A stretch of 64,000 nt of DNA from UBA6168 sp964573725 (lineage in GTDB: Bacteria; Bacteroidota; Bacteroidia; Chitinophagales; Saprospiraceae), in NCBI GenBank assembly GCA_964573725.1, contig CAZNLJ010000009.1, forward strand, positions 84,405 through 148,404. Direction: 5' to 3'. A program made the translations under genes and the position numbers. The notes beneath the pieces are model-generated. The model had not been told where the DNA came from and did not search any database. It saw only the letters and a program-made list of their open reading frames with translations. This document shows, one piece after another, positions 1 to 9,166 of the stretch; position 1 is the stretch's first letter; each line of letters opens with the position of its first letter.

Positions 1-100
1 ATTAACGGTAACCTGTGCGACGGTCGGTCAACCACTGTGAAAAACTACCATTCATGGAAAACAGTTTTGCACAATCCGTAGCAACCCCCTTGAATGCGTT

Positions 101-871
101 ATGAAAATATCCATCATTACAGTCAGCTACAACAGTGAGCGGACAATAGAAGAAACGATTCAATGTGTACTGGGCCAGACCTATCCCGATGTGGAATACA
201 TTGTGGTGGACGGGGCATCGAAGGACAGTACGCCGGAGATAATCAGGCGCTACAGCGACCGTATTTCCAGGGTCATCATAGAGCCTGACTACGGTATTTA
301 CGACGCCATGAACAAGGGAATCCGAACTGCGACCGGGGACGTAATCGGGTTTCTCAATGCCGACGACGCCTATGTCGGTTCCAGGGTACTGGAGCGGGTC
401 GCCCAGGCGTTCCGGGATCATGACACGGATTCCGTGTACGGGGACTTGTGTTACGTCAGCGAGGAGGACACCAATGACATCATCCGGTTTTGGCGGGCGG
501 GCAAGTTCACACAGCGCAACTTCCTGAACGGGTGGATGCCGCCGCACCCGACTTTTTTTGTCAAGCGCACTGCATTTGAAAAGCATGGCGTATTCGACCC
601 GACATTCCGTTTTGCGGGGGACTACGAGTTGATTCTCCGCTTGTTGTATCGGCATCACATCACCACGCACTATATTCCGTACTGTATGGTGAAGATGCGC
701 ATCGGGGGCGCGGGCAACCGTTGGTTGGAGAACCGCCTGATAGCGAACCTGGAGGATCGTTTGGCGTGGAAAAAGAACAAGCTGAAGCCGCGGGTTTACA
801 CCACCTTCCTGAAACCACTTCGGAAGATTGCACAATATATTCGGTTGAATAAGGCCGCTTTCCTATCGTAA
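101..871 (+). CDS. Family 2 glycosyltransferase (WcaE-like)
   Basis: This 256-residue protein is a GT-A fold glycosyltransferase that would move a sugar from a nucleotide-sugar to a glycan or lipid-linked acceptor at the cytoplasmic face of the inner membrane. The N-terminus reads ISIITVSYNS, followed by the nucleotide-binding VDGASKDST (about residues 37-45) and the metal-binding region NADD near residue 87. The later segment with PHPTFF and FAGDYEL resembles the acceptor half of WcaE-type enzymes for colanic acid-like polysaccharides. There is no transmembrane helix. The ATG at 101 is the first start that gives the complete fold. It is probably the last gene of a polysaccharide locus lying before the window, because a strong hairpin follows its stop. 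Donor and acceptor cannot be told from sequence. Confidence 0.9.
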   Translation: MKISIITVSYNSERTIEETIQCVLGQTYPDVEYIVVDGASKDSTPEIIRRYSDRISRVIIEPDYGIYDAMNKGIRTATGDVIGFLNADDAYVGSRVLERVAQAFRDHDTDSVYGDLCYVSEEDTNDIIRFWRAGKFTQRNFLNGWMPPHPTFFVKRTAFEKHGVFDPTFRFAGDYELILRLLYRHHITTHYIPYCMVKMRIGGAGNRWLENRLIANLEDRLAWKKNKLKPRVYTTFLKPLRKIAQYIRLNKAAFLS

Positions 872-911
872 GGGGGAACGCGGAAGGGTCAAAGGCCTGC
901 AGAAGGGCCGG

Positions 912-948
912 AAAAGCGCCCGGGAACAGTCGGTTCCCGGGCGCTTTT
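912..948 (+). terminator. Intrinsic terminator after the glycosyltransferase gene
   Basis: A perfect 12-bp stem (GCGCCCGGGAAC at 916-927 pairs with 933-944) with a 5-base loop is preceded by four A and followed by four T. The flanking A and T runs extend the pairing, so it could work in both directions. It lies 40 bases after the stop codon at 871. Confidence 0.85.
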
Positions 949-969
949 GCGTTCAGGGCCTTTCGTCTT

Positions 970-1217
970 CATCGTTCGCACCTCAAGAACAAATCGAATT
1001 TTTTGATTGAAAGGTTCTCATCGTAGAATTAAACGCAACCTACTCATAACCAAAGGGGGTTTACCTGCGCTTGCTGCCTTCTGACAGGACGGCCGCCGGC
1101 GCGCCGCCGGCCGTCCTAAAAGGATTCTTGGGCGCGGGGCGCAGCATATCAGCGGGTTTGATGAGCAATAACAACTAAAAATCAACGTTTTGTCAGGGCC
1201 GAGGCGCGGAGGATGCG
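970..1217 (+). repeat. MITE-like intergenic repeat, copy A
   Basis: This non-coding block of about 248 bases matches two other places in the window: 24811-25052 in reverse orientation and 50853-51081. The left end reads CATCGTTCGCACCTCAA. The right end, read on the other strand, is CATCCTCCGCGCCTCGG, so the ends form an imperfect terminal inverted repeat. The centre holds a GC-rich hairpin, AGGACGGCCG (1086-1095) pairing with 1108-1117. Internal blocks such as CTACTCATAA, GGGCGCGGGGC and CAGCGGGTTTGA recur in the other copies. No open frame is conserved between copies. Confidence 0.75.
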
Positions 1218-1431
1218 TTTGCCGGGGAGGTGAGGCGGGTACGGAACGTACGAATTCAGAGGACCATGGAGGGGGATGCCGGTTTACGGACAGGGTGAAC
1301 CGTTCATCAGCGAGCGCTCACGAGTCTGAACCTCACGGAGGCATATGATCGGGACACCTGGTGGCGATTCGGTCGGATAAGGGAACCGGGGCGGAGGCAT
1401 CCGCATTTTGCCGAGGCAGGGGAAAACCGCT

Positions 1432-2466
1432 TCAGACGGTCGGGATAAAGGCCGGGGTAGGGACAGGTTCCTGGACTTCGCCGTAGATTTCCTGGAGGAA
1501 ACCCTGTTCTTCCATCCATTGGTTGTTGAAGACCTTCCCCAGGTATTTGCTTCCGTGGTCGGGAAAAATGAGCACCACGACATCGTCGGCGGTGAACATG
1601 CCTTTCATTTGCAGGAGGGCCTGGATACCGGCACCGCTGGAGTAGCCGGCGAAAATACCTTCCGTCAGGGCGAGTTCGCGGGCCCGGATGGCACTTTCCC
1701 GGTCGGTGACCTTGACGAACTTGTCGATCAGTTCGAAGCTGCAGTTGGCGGGGATGATATTCTTGCCGGTACCTTCTATCTGGTAGCTATATATTTCGCG
1801 TTCGTCGTATTCGCCGGTCTCGTGGTATTTCATCAGGGCGGAGCCGTAGGCATCCACACCGATGATTTGGATGGCGGGATTTTTTTCCTTGAGGTATTGG
1901 GCGGTTCCGGAGAGTGTTCCGCCGGTACCGGCGCTGGCGACAAGGTGGGTAATCTTGCCTTGGGTTTGTTCCCAGATTTCGGGTCCGGTCGACAGGTAGT
2001 GGGCGCGTGCGTTTTCCGTATTGAAATTCTGGTTGATATAGAGGGAGTTCGGAATCTCTTTCGCTTTGCGTTCCGCGACCTTGTAGTAGGACCGGGGGTC
2101 TTCCGGTTTTGCTTCCTTGGGGCAGATGATGACTTCAGCCCCCATGGCTTCGAGACTGTCTATTTTTTCTTTGGAAACCTTGCTGGTGACGGTGAGGACG
2201 CATTTGTAACCTTTGACGGCGGCGACCATGGCCAGGCTGAAGCCGGTGTTGCCGCTGGTAGCTTCGATCAGGGTGCCTCCGGGGCGGAGGCGGCCGGACA
2301 ATTCGGCTTCCTCGATCATATGCAGGGCGATACGGTCCTTGGCGGATTGGCCGGGGTTGAAGCCTTCGCACTTGGCGTAGACGGTTGGTGACATCCCCTC
2401 GGTGATGCGGTTCAGCCGCACGAGCGGCGTCCTTCCGATGGCTTCCAAAATGTTGTTATACGTCAT
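1432..2466 (-). CDS. Cystathionine beta-synthase-like PLP enzyme
   Basis: This 344-residue fold-type II PLP enzyme of the cysteine synthase/cystathionine beta-synthase family would condense serine or O-acetylserine with homocysteine or sulfide in the cytoplasm. Visible features are the PLP lysine in SAKDR (K43), the substrate loop TSGNTG (70-75), the phosphate-binding GTGGT, and a C-terminal GSKYLGK...NNQWM, which resembles the end of the catalytic core of cystathionine beta-synthases more than that of O-acetylserine sulfhydrylases. There are no regulatory CBS domains, so only the catalytic core is present. A cystathionine gamma-lyase/synthase lies at 21695, and the two could form a reverse transsulfuration route. 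It is read away from feoB behind its own promoter-like -7 element. The choice between cysteine synthase and CBS is not settled by sequence. Confidence 0.88.
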   Translation of the reverse strand: MTYNNILEAIGRTPLVRLNRITEGMSPTVYAKCEGFNPGQSAKDRIALHMIEEAELSGRLRPGGTLIEATSGNTGFSLAMVAAVKGYKCVLTVTSKVSKEKIDSLEAMGAEVIICPKEAKPEDPRSYYKVAERKAKEIPNSLYINQNFNTENARAHYLSTGPEIWEQTQGKITHLVASAGTGGTLSGTAQYLKEKNPAIQIIGVDAYGSALMKYHETGEYDEREIYSYQIEGTGKNIIPANCSFELIDKFVKVTDRESAIRARELALTEGIFAGYSSGAGIQALLQMKGMFTADDVVVLIFPDHGSKYLGKVFNNQWMEEQGFLQEIYGEVQEPVPTPAFIPTV

Positions 2467-2509
2467 AAAACCGGGGGTTTTGCGCTGTATTTGTTTGGAG
2501 GATAAGATG

Positions 2510-2517
2510 CAAATATA
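2510..2517 (-). promoter_or_regulatory. -7 promoter element of the CBS-like gene
   Basis: On the minus strand this reads TATATTTG, a full match to the Bacteroidota -7 consensus TAnnTTTG, 44 bases before the start codon at 2466. The -33 element upstream is weak. Confidence 0.55.
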
Positions 2518-2610
2518 CTACTTGTGGAACGAAAATAAGGAAAGATTGCGAAGTTTCCATACCGGGCCCCTTTTTTATGGCGGTGAGCGGGCGATGGGTG
2601 CGGCGGCCGT

Positions 2611-4719
2611 TCAGGGGATGTGGAGGGCTTGGAAAGCCAGGAAACTGGCGAGGTAGGCGATGCCGGTCATCCACCCGAACTGCAGCAGGGGCCATTTCCA
2701 GGAACCGGTTTCACGGCGGACGACGGCCATGGTGCTCATGCATTGCAGGGCGAAGACATAGAAGAGCAACAGGGAGAGGGCGACGGCGGGGGTATAGACG
2801 GGTCGTCCGGTTTCGGGATGGCGGGCGGAGGTCATTTTTTGGCGGACCGTTTCCTCGTCGGCGCGGCTTCCGATGCTGTAGATGGTGGCCATGGTGCCTA
2901 CGAACACCTCCCTGGCGGCGAAGGAGGTAAGCAGGGCGATCCCGATTTTCCAATCCAGGCCGATGGGGTGGAGGATGGGCTCCATCCACTTGCCGATATG
3001 GCCTGCGAAGGAGGCCTCCAGCCGGTAGGCGGCGACGAGGTCCTCGGTCGCCGTATCATCCAGCCCCTGTTCCCGGGCGGCTGTCCGTGCCGATTGGGCC
3101 GCTTCGTCCATCGCGTTCGCGGGGCCGTAGCTGGCAATCCCCCAAAGTATGATGCTGATGAGGAGGATGACCTTTCCCGCTTCGAGGACAAAAGCGGAGA
3201 CCTTTTCATAGATGGTCAGCCAGACGTTACGCCAGACGGGGCGGCGGTAGGGGGGCAATTGCAGCATCAGCCAGGAGGATTCCTCCGAGCGAAGTATCCA
3301 GCGCAGCAGCCAGGCGGACGACAATGCCGCGGCGATTCCCAGGAGGTACAAGCCCATGAAAGCCATCCCCTGCAGGTTGAATATCCCGAAATCGGTGGGG
3401 GGGACGACGAACCCGATGAGCACGGTATAGACGGGAATCCGTGCGGAGCAACTGATGAAGGGTGTCACCAGGATGGTGGTCAGCCGTTCTTTCCAGTTTC
3501 CGATGGTCCGGGTGGAAAGGATGGCTGGGATGGCGCAGGCACCACCGGAGACGAGTGCGACCACACTGCGTCCGTTCAGTCCGAAGGGCTGCATCAGCCG
3601 GTCGAAGATGAATACCGCCCGGGCCATATAGCCGACTTCCTCCAGCAATCCGATCAATAGGAAAAGGATGGCGATCTGCGGGATGAACACCAGGATGCCG
3701 CCCAGACCGGCCAGGATGCCGTCGGTGAGAAGGCTGCTGAACCAGCCTTCCGGCAGGACGGTGCCCAACCAACCGCTCAGGGCGGCGATGCCACCCTCTA
3801 TCCAGTCCATCGGAACGGTCGCCCAGGAATAGATGGCCTGGAAGACGAGGAACATGGTGAGGAAAAAGAGGACCGGTGCGAAGATACGGTGGGTGAGGAC
3901 GGTGTCCAGCCGGTCGGTCAGGGACCTTTCCGCCGGATTCCGGCGGATGCAGGCCTGCAATATCGGTGCGAAACGTTCGTACCGGTGCATGGTCTCCGCA
4001 ATCTGGTGGCGGACGGATTGGAATTGTTCCGCTTCGCAAATGGAACGCACGGCGGACCGTTCGTTGGGGGGCCGCCAATTTTCCAGCAGGTTGACGTGGT
4101 GGGCTTTCAACAGCGCCCGGTAAGGGAGGGTTTCGCCGGTGGCCTCCCGGATTTTCTCCGTCAGTTGCCTTTCCACAGCGTTCAGCGGGTAGAAGGGAGC
4201 CGCCGGAGGAGGGGGGGCTTCCAGCAACTTGCGGGCGGCGGTCTCCAGTGCCGCCAGGTTGGTGCCCGCCCGGGCACTCAAGGTCACCACCGGGATGTCC
4301 AGCCGCTCGGAAAGCATCCGGGTATCCACGGCCAAGCCTTCCTTCTCCGCTATATCGGCCATGTTGAGCACCAACAGGCAGGGGAACCCCAGGTCCCGCA
4401 GTTGCGTCAGCAGCAGGAAATGCTTGTCCAGGTAGTTGATGTCGGCGATGTACAGGATGGCATCCGGGTAATCCTCGTCTCCCGGATCGGTCAATATCTG
4501 CAGGACGATCCGCTCGTCCATCGAATTGGGATACAAACTATAGGCACCCGGTAAGTCCACCAGCCGGACCCCTTCCCCATCTTCGAAGAGCCAGGTCCCC
4601 GTCTTTCGTTCCACCGTGACTCCCGGAAAATTGGCAACCTTCTGCCGAAGGCCCGTCAGTTGGTTGAATACGGTGGATTTTCCGCTGTTCGGGTTGCCAA
4701 CCAGGGCGAGCTTCCTCAT
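2611..4719 (-). CDS. feoB: Ferrous iron transporter FeoB
   Basis: This 702-residue inner-membrane protein imports Fe(II). The N-terminal G domain has G1 GNPNSGKST (residues 8-16), G3 DLPG, G4 NMAD and G5 SARAG. A helical linker follows, and then the two Gate regions; the first contains SGGACAIPA, the typical pore-lining segment. Length and order are normal for the family. Its start overlaps the feoA stop by 4 bases (ATGA), so the two are translationally coupled. The palindrome upstream of feoA suggests metal-dependent control. No FeoC-like gene follows. Confidence 0.97.
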   Translation of the reverse strand: MRKLALVGNPNSGKSTVFNQLTGLRQKVANFPGVTVERKTGTWLFEDGEGVRLVDLPGAYSLYPNSMDERIVLQILTDPGDEDYPDAILYIADINYLDKHFLLLTQLRDLGFPCLLVLNMADIAEKEGLAVDTRMLSERLDIPVVTLSARAGTNLAALETAARKLLEAPPPPAAPFYPLNAVERQLTEKIREATGETLPYRALLKAHHVNLLENWRPPNERSAVRSICEAEQFQSVRHQIAETMHRYERFAPILQACIRRNPAERSLTDRLDTVLTHRIFAPVLFFLTMFLVFQAIYSWATVPMDWIEGGIAALSGWLGTVLPEGWFSSLLTDGILAGLGGILVFIPQIAILFLLIGLLEEVGYMARAVFIFDRLMQPFGLNGRSVVALVSGGACAIPAILSTRTIGNWKERLTTILVTPFISCSARIPVYTVLIGFVVPPTDFGIFNLQGMAFMGLYLLGIAAALSSAWLLRWILRSEESSWLMLQLPPYRRPVWRNVWLTIYEKVSAFVLEAGKVILLISIILWGIASYGPANAMDEAAQSARTAAREQGLDDTATEDLVAAYRLEASFAGHIGKWMEPILHPIGLDWKIGIALLTSFAAREVFVGTMATIYSIGSRADEETVRQKMTSARHPETGRPVYTPAVALSLLLFYVFALQCMSTMAVVRRETGSWKWPLLQFGWMTGIAYLASFLAFQALHIP

Positions 4720-4955
4720 CCTTCTCCGTTTCCGATTTCCAGCACGATGCTGCCCGCTTCCTGCTGTCGGACAGCCATGCTCATGCCGTCGATCTTCAGG
4801 TAATATCCCCCCTTGAACGGGGCGATCCGGACTATCCGGACCTCGCTGCCCGGCAGTATACCCATCATCACCATCTTGCCCGCCACATCTTCCCGCGTGA
4901 ATCGGACAATCCGACCTGCCACACCCTCCGCCAACCTATTTAATGGACAATGCAT
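4716..4955 (-). CDS. feoA: FeoA accessory protein
   Basis: This 79-residue SH3-like FeoA protein works with FeoB in ferrous iron uptake at the cytoplasmic side of the membrane. The central VAGKMVMMGILPGSEV segment (about residues 24-39) is the family signature, with the following KGGYYLKIDG strand. It overlaps feoB by 4 bases and starts at the ATG at 4955. Upstream lie an AT-rich leader and a perfect 7+7 inverted repeat at 5056-5071, probably the binding site of a metal-sensing repressor. Confidence 0.95.
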   Translation of the reverse strand: MHCPLNRLAEGVAGRIVRFTREDVAGKMVMMGILPGSEVRIVRIAPFKGGYYLKIDGMSMAVRQQEAGSIVLEIGNGEG

Positions 4956-5055
4956 GCCTTTTCTTATTTAGATTAAATTCAGACAACCAAAATTAAATCT
5001 CTTGCCCTTCTTTACCGATGACTTTTATCATAATTAGCCAACTTTCGAAGCAAAA

Positions 5056-5071
5056 TACCTAAGGTTAGGTA
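5056..5071 (-). promoter_or_regulatory. Palindromic operator upstream of feoAB
   Basis: TACCTAA-GG-TTAGGTA is a perfect inverted repeat with 7-base arms, about 100 bases before the feoA start. Its half-sites (TTAGGTA/TACCTAA) resemble those bound by DtxR/IdeR/MntR-type metal repressors. A TTTTG and, further down, TAATTATG on the minus strand may form the promoter it overlaps. Control by iron or manganese is inference. The rest of 4956-5295 shows no gene. Confidence 0.55.
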
Positions 5072-5295
5072 TGTGGTTGCCGGATGTGACGGACCCTGTT
5101 GGGTAGCTGATTTTCAAGCCGATAGGAAAGTGCGGGATGTCTCCTTCCGAGGCTCGGAAGACGGTGTAGTCGGCAGGATGCAAATCGGGGAGGATACGCC
5201 GGGGCACCAAAGGTGATGGCGGACCGTCGTCCGTCCGGACGGCGGCACGATGGATAGGGACTTATTCCGAGCGGGGAAGCGGAAGGGGGGAGGGA

Positions 5296-6297
5296 CTATC
5301 CGATCCACTGCTTTCGGAGCAGGTATTCGGCGATCTGCACGGCGTTGGTGGCGGCACCCTTGCGGAGGTTGTCGGCCACGATCCAGAGGTTCAGCCCATG
5401 GGGAATGCTGTCATCCCGCCGGATACGGCCCACGAAGACCTCATCCTTGTGCCGCGCGAACAAAGGCATCGGATACTGGAAGTTTTCCACCGCATCGACG
5501 ACGACGACACCGGGCGCCTCCGAAAGGGTCTTTCGGACCTCCTCGAGGTCGAAGGGCTTGTCCAGGGTGACGTTCACCGATTCCGAATGTCCGCCGAGTA
5601 CCGGTACACGGACGGTCGTCGCCGTGATGCCGATATCGGGCGCGCGCATGATTTTCCTGGTTTCGTTCACCATCTTCATTTCCTCCTTGGTGTAACCGTT
5701 TTCCAGGAAAACGTCGATATGGGGGAGGCAGTTCTCGAAGATGGGATGCGGATAGGCCATTTCCTCCGGTGCCGGATGGAACCCTTTCTGTTCGAGTTGG
5801 TATTGCTTGACAGCCTTCACGCCGGTGCCGGTGATCGATTGGTAAGTGGAGATGACGAGCCGCCGGACGCCGTACAAGCGGTGGAGGGGTTCCAGGACGA
5901 CCACCATCTGGATGGTGGAACAGTTGGGATTGGCGATGATCTTGTCTTCCGGCGTGAGCACGTCGGCATTCACTTCCGGGACAACCAGTTTGATGGACGG
6001 GTCCATCCGCCAAGCGGAAGAGTTGTCGATGACGGTGGTGCCGGCCGCCGCGAACCGGGGCGCCCATTCCCGGGCGGTCGCACCGCCGGCGGAAAAGATG
6101 GCGACGCTCGGCTTTGCCGCCACGGCTTCTTCCATGCTTACGACGAGGTGGTCCTGGTCGCGGAAGCGCAAAGGCTTTCCGACCGATCGCTCGGAAGCGA
6201 CGGGCAGCAGTTCGGAAACCGGGAAACGGCGTTCCGCCAACACTTCCAGCATGACCGAACCGACCAGGCCGGTGGCACCGACAACAGCTACTTTCAT
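5296..6297 (-). CDS. asd: Aspartate-semialdehyde dehydrogenase
   Basis: This 333-residue enzyme reduces beta-aspartyl phosphate to aspartate-4-semialdehyde with NADPH, feeding lysine/diaminopimelate, threonine and methionine synthesis. The N-terminal Rossmann motif is VVGATGLVGSVM (residues 5-16). The catalytic cysteine is C126 in NPNCST, and the substrate-binding GGHSESVNV segment lies near residue 240. Length is normal. The ATG at 6297 starts directly at the Rossmann strand. The leader is long (about 190 bases to a -7 match at 6485-6492). It is not in an operon with other amino acid genes here. Confidence 0.96.
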   Translation of the reverse strand: MKVAVVGATGLVGSVMLEVLAERRFPVSELLPVASERSVGKPLRFRDQDHLVVSMEEAVAAKPSVAIFSAGGATAREWAPRFAAAGTTVIDNSSAWRMDPSIKLVVPEVNADVLTPEDKIIANPNCSTIQMVVVLEPLHRLYGVRRLVISTYQSITGTGVKAVKQYQLEQKGFHPAPEEMAYPHPIFENCLPHIDVFLENGYTKEEMKMVNETRKIMRAPDIGITATTVRVPVLGGHSESVNVTLDKPFDLEEVRKTLSEAPGVVVVDAVENFQYPMPLFARHKDEVFVGRIRRDDSIPHGLNLWIVADNLRKGAATNAVQIAEYLLRKQWIG

Positions 6298-6484
6298 GTT
6301 TCTTTGCTTTTACCGTTTTGAAGCAGGCCATACCGGGGACGGGGCACCGGGAAAGCGGCCGTAGCCGCCTTGTCCGTGCGGTGCTGCCGGGATGAGCGCG
6401 CGCCGACGGCAGCCGATGCGGGCCTTCCTCCCCGTAGGGGCAGCGGTTGCGGAGGCGTCCCTGTATCCCAGCCGCTTGTCCCTG

Positions 6485-6492
6485 CAAATATA
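6485..6492 (-). promoter_or_regulatory. -7 promoter element, probably of asd
   Basis: The minus strand reads TATATTTG, matching TAnnTTTG. No clear -33 element is seen. If used, the asd leader would be about 190 bases long. The remainder of 6298-6634 is GC-rich and shows no gene. Confidence 0.4.
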
Positions 6493-6634
6493 ACGCACAT
6501 CGATATTGGAACGGAAAACCGGGAAAATGGTTCCAAGGTTGCGATAAGGGGGCTTTCAGGTGCCGATCCGTACGAGGCCGGATGGGGCGGCGTCCGATTT
6601 CATCGGTTCGCCGTTCCGATTGCAATTAATCCGC

Positions 6635-6642
6635 TACTTTTG
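6635..6642 (+). promoter_or_regulatory. -7 promoter element of the outer-membrane barrel gene
   Basis: TACTTTTG matches TAnnTTTG exactly. It lies 155 bases before the ATG at 6797. The -33 region is poor. The 6643-6796 leader contains no gene. Confidence 0.45.
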
Positions 6643-6796
6643 TACGGGTCTGTACGGCCCGGGGTGTCGACGGGCGGCCGCAAGGTCCCGGGAAGGCGCC
6701 ACCCGCCGCCCGGAGCCGGTCGGAAGCCTATTTCCGGGACTGGGCCGGAATACGGTGTGGACCGGCCGGAGGTGTGAACACAATAAATCAAGCAGG

Positions 6797-7678
6797 ATGA
6801 AAAAATGGATGTTCGGGTGTCTCTTTTCCCTGGCCGTCGGGCAGGGGATCGCCCAGGATGTAGGATTGGGTTTCAAGGCCGGGTTGAATTTCAATACATT
6901 CCGTGGGCCGGCGGAACAGGACCCGGCGGGGGAGAAGACCCTGGAGCAATTCGATTTGAATACGGGATTCCACGTCGGTGCGACACTGACCTACGAGGCG
7001 ACGGACCTGATGGGGGCACGGGTAGAGTTGCTCTTTTCCCAAAAAGGGGGGCGGCGTTCCTACGAGGGGCCCTCCTATTATTTCTTGCGGGAAGCGGACC
7101 GGACCGCCACCTGGGTATCCGGGACGCGGAAAACGGATGTCAGCGTCAACCAGTCTTACCTGGACATCCCGGTGGCGGGTTATTTCCGTCCGGTCCCGTT
7201 CCTGGAGATATATGCCGGTGGCAGCGTAGGAATCCTGCTGTCCGCCACCGGGTTCGGGGAATTGCGCTTCGGCGGAGCTCCGCAGGCCTTTCCTCCCCTG
7301 GCGGAGTTCTCGCACGAGATCGATGCCAACTTTCTTTCGGACCTGCCCGGCGAAGTACGGCCGGCGGATCCGCCGGCCACCCTTTCCTATCAGGGCAAGA
7401 CTTTCGTCATTCCCCAGGCGGCCGGTGCCTATTTCGAGTTCGGAGAAGATCCGGGAAGGTTATACCGGCGCCTGGATGCCGGCGTGTTGGGGGGCTTGTC
7501 CGTCTTCCTGAACGGCAGTCTTTATGTGTCAGCCAGGGGCTACTACGGCCTCCTGGACACCACCCGTTCGCAGGCGGATGTATCCTTGCGTGCCCTGGAT
7601 GCCAACGGGGGGCTTGTCCGGCGGGACGATGACGACCGGCAGGTGTCCCTGCAGTGCTCCATCGGATTTTCGTTCTGA
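6797..7678 (+). CDS. Outer-membrane beta-barrel protein, PorT-like family
   Basis: This 293-residue protein begins with a clear signal peptide (MKKWMFGCLFSLAVGQGIAQ). It then shows alternating amphipathic strands typical of small Bacteroidota outer-membrane barrels: GLGFKAGLNF at the mature N-terminus, FHVGATLTYEAT, ARVELLFSQKG, YLDIPVAGYFRP, EIYAGGSVGILLSATG, and a C-terminal strand ending in F (SLQCSIGFSF). The pattern fits the outer membrane beta-barrel domain shared with PorT-type proteins. The start at 6797 was chosen because it begins the signal peptide; the open frame continues upstream without coding character. It stands alone between two minus-strand regions. Function unknown. Confidence 0.8.
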   Translation: MKKWMFGCLFSLAVGQGIAQDVGLGFKAGLNFNTFRGPAEQDPAGEKTLEQFDLNTGFHVGATLTYEATDLMGARVELLFSQKGGRRSYEGPSYYFLREADRTATWVSGTRKTDVSVNQSYLDIPVAGYFRPVPFLEIYAGGSVGILLSATGFGELRFGGAPQAFPPLAEFSHEIDANFLSDLPGEVRPADPPATLSYQGKTFVIPQAAGAYFEFGEDPGRLYRRLDAGVLGGLSVFLNGSLYVSARGYYGLLDTTRSQADVSLRALDANGGLVRRDDDDRQVSLQCSIGFSF

Positions 7679-8176
7679 CACAAGCCTGGTCCGGCAGGGG
7701 GGCTTGCGAATCTTTCCTGCGGCCGGAAGCACCTGCCTCCGCACAAGGAGGGACAGGTCCGTGTATGGCCGGCCCACCACCTTACCGGCGCCGGGCTCCG
7801 GCCATGCATCGGCGAAAACCGGTCAGCTTCCGGGTTGGGGACGGAAGCGGGCCGCGGGAGTGCTTGGCGTCGTCGGGCGGTAAACGTCGTGATATGTCCC
7901 GGTTGCGATAAAGATGATCGGTGGGAAAAAACGTTACACCCGCCGGGACAGGGTGATGGCCCGCGTCGGCCGTGGAGGGGGCGTAGGGAGAACAGGCGGA
8001 ATGTGCCCATGCGGTGAGCTGCCTGCGGCATACGCGGCCTTCCGCAGATCCTGTGGCGTCTTGGCGGAGCGGCCGGGTGTAGGGCCGATGCGTGCAGGGT
8101 GTCGGATGGACGGCAGGGTGCATGCGGATGGGAGGCCGACGGAAAGCAGCCTGCGAAAAGCGCAGGCGGCCGGTGG
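7679..8176. other. Gene-poor stretch between convergent genes
   Basis: About 500 bases of GC-rich sequence between two convergent stop codons. No frame has coding character or family resemblance. A 7-bp stem, GCCTGCG (8149-8155) with 8161-8167, lies just after the stop of the minus-strand gene at 8177 and may help end its transcript, but no good T run follows. Confidence 0.5.
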
Positions 8177-9166
8177 TCAGAATCCGCGCATGAGATACAG
8201 GCTGTTGCCGATTTGCAGGGAGCTGACGGTATGGTCACCGTTGAGGAAAAGTGTGATTCTCTCCTTGCTGTCGGACAGGATGTCCCAGCGATACCGTTCT
8301 TGCGTCAGGCCGGCGTTGCGGTCTTCCTTTTCAAGGATCTTGCGGATGGGGTAGGCGACGGATTTCAACCGGGAATCATGCAGGCCGGCGCGCAGGTCGA
8401 GGTAAAGGTATTGGGCGGATTTGGTTTGCCTGCGGTCGTTGCCAGGCAGGAAGGAGCCGGGGTCCTCAGCCAGGGACGCCGATTCCATGCCTTTCCGGGA
8501 CTTTCGGATTTCCCGTATTTCGGCTTCCGTACCGGAGAGGAAGGCGATTTCTATGCTGTCCGAAACGGAGAAGCGTTCCTGGAGGTAGGAATCCTGGTGG
8601 ATGCACATGAAGGGGCGGATGACATGCCCCCAGAGTTGTTCGACGGATGGGATGGCGAGTTCGCCCCGGTCGGTGAAGAACTCCTTCTCCGCATCCCGTT
8701 GACCGGCAGGCAGGGGAGCGATGTGGAAAACGGATTCCACATCACTGGCGGCGCGTCGGAAGACCAGCGATTCGACCATCCCGTACTTGTTCTGGATGAT
8801 TTTCAGGTAACCGCGGAGCCGGGCGTTGCGGGCGTGTGTGATATCCAGTTGGATACCGAAATCATGTTGTCGGCTGGCGTCTATATTGTAAACCCCTTCG
8901 ATGCCTTCTCCCGTGACATACAGGTGTTTATAAGTAATGCCGAAGGCAAAGGAACCCGGGGGGACCTTTTCCGTGGCGCCGGTCAGGGCTACTTTCTGCG
9001 CCGGGTGAAAGGTATATCCGATCAAATCGCCGGGGGTGAAGAACCTGCGGTCGGTGACATAGCTGTATTGCTGGGCGGTGGCGTCCAAGGGACATACAAG
9101 CTGGAACACGGTCCATACCGCCGTTATGACAAGCAGGTTATAGGTGTGGAAGTACTTCATTCTCAT
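8177..9166 (-). CDS. Secreted protein of unknown function
   Basis: This 329-residue protein carries a signal peptide of about 31 residues (hydrophobic LLVITAVWTVFQLV, cleavage likely after ATAQ). I do not recognise the family. The mature part is mixed alpha/beta with few cysteines, ends in SSLQIGNSLYLMRGF, and has no transmembrane helix. A second ATG six bases further in (9160) is an equally good start. It stands alone, convergent with the barrel gene and separated from ftcD by about 350 bases. It is likely periplasmic or outer-membrane associated, but this rests on the signal peptide only. Confidence 0.7.
   Translation of the reverse strand: MRMKYFHTYNLLVITAVWTVFQLVCPLDATAQQYSYVTDRRFFTPGDLIGYTFHPAQKVALTGATEKVPPGSFAFGITYKHLYVTGEGIEGVYNIDASRQHDFGIQLDITHARNARLRGYLKIIQNKYGMVESLVFRRAASDVESVFHIAPLPAGQRDAEKEFFTDRGELAIPSVEQLWGHVIRPFMCIHQDSYLQERFSVSDSIEIAFLSGTEAEIREIRKSRKGMESASLAEDPGSFLPGNDRRQTKSAQYLYLDLRAGLHDSRLKSVAYPIRKILEKEDRNAGLTQERYRWDILSDSKERITLFLNGDHTVSSLQIGNSLYLMRGF

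Noticed and set aside
2..835. Minus-strand frame opposite the glycosyltransferase gene
   Set aside because: Antisense shadow of an obvious GT-A enzyme.
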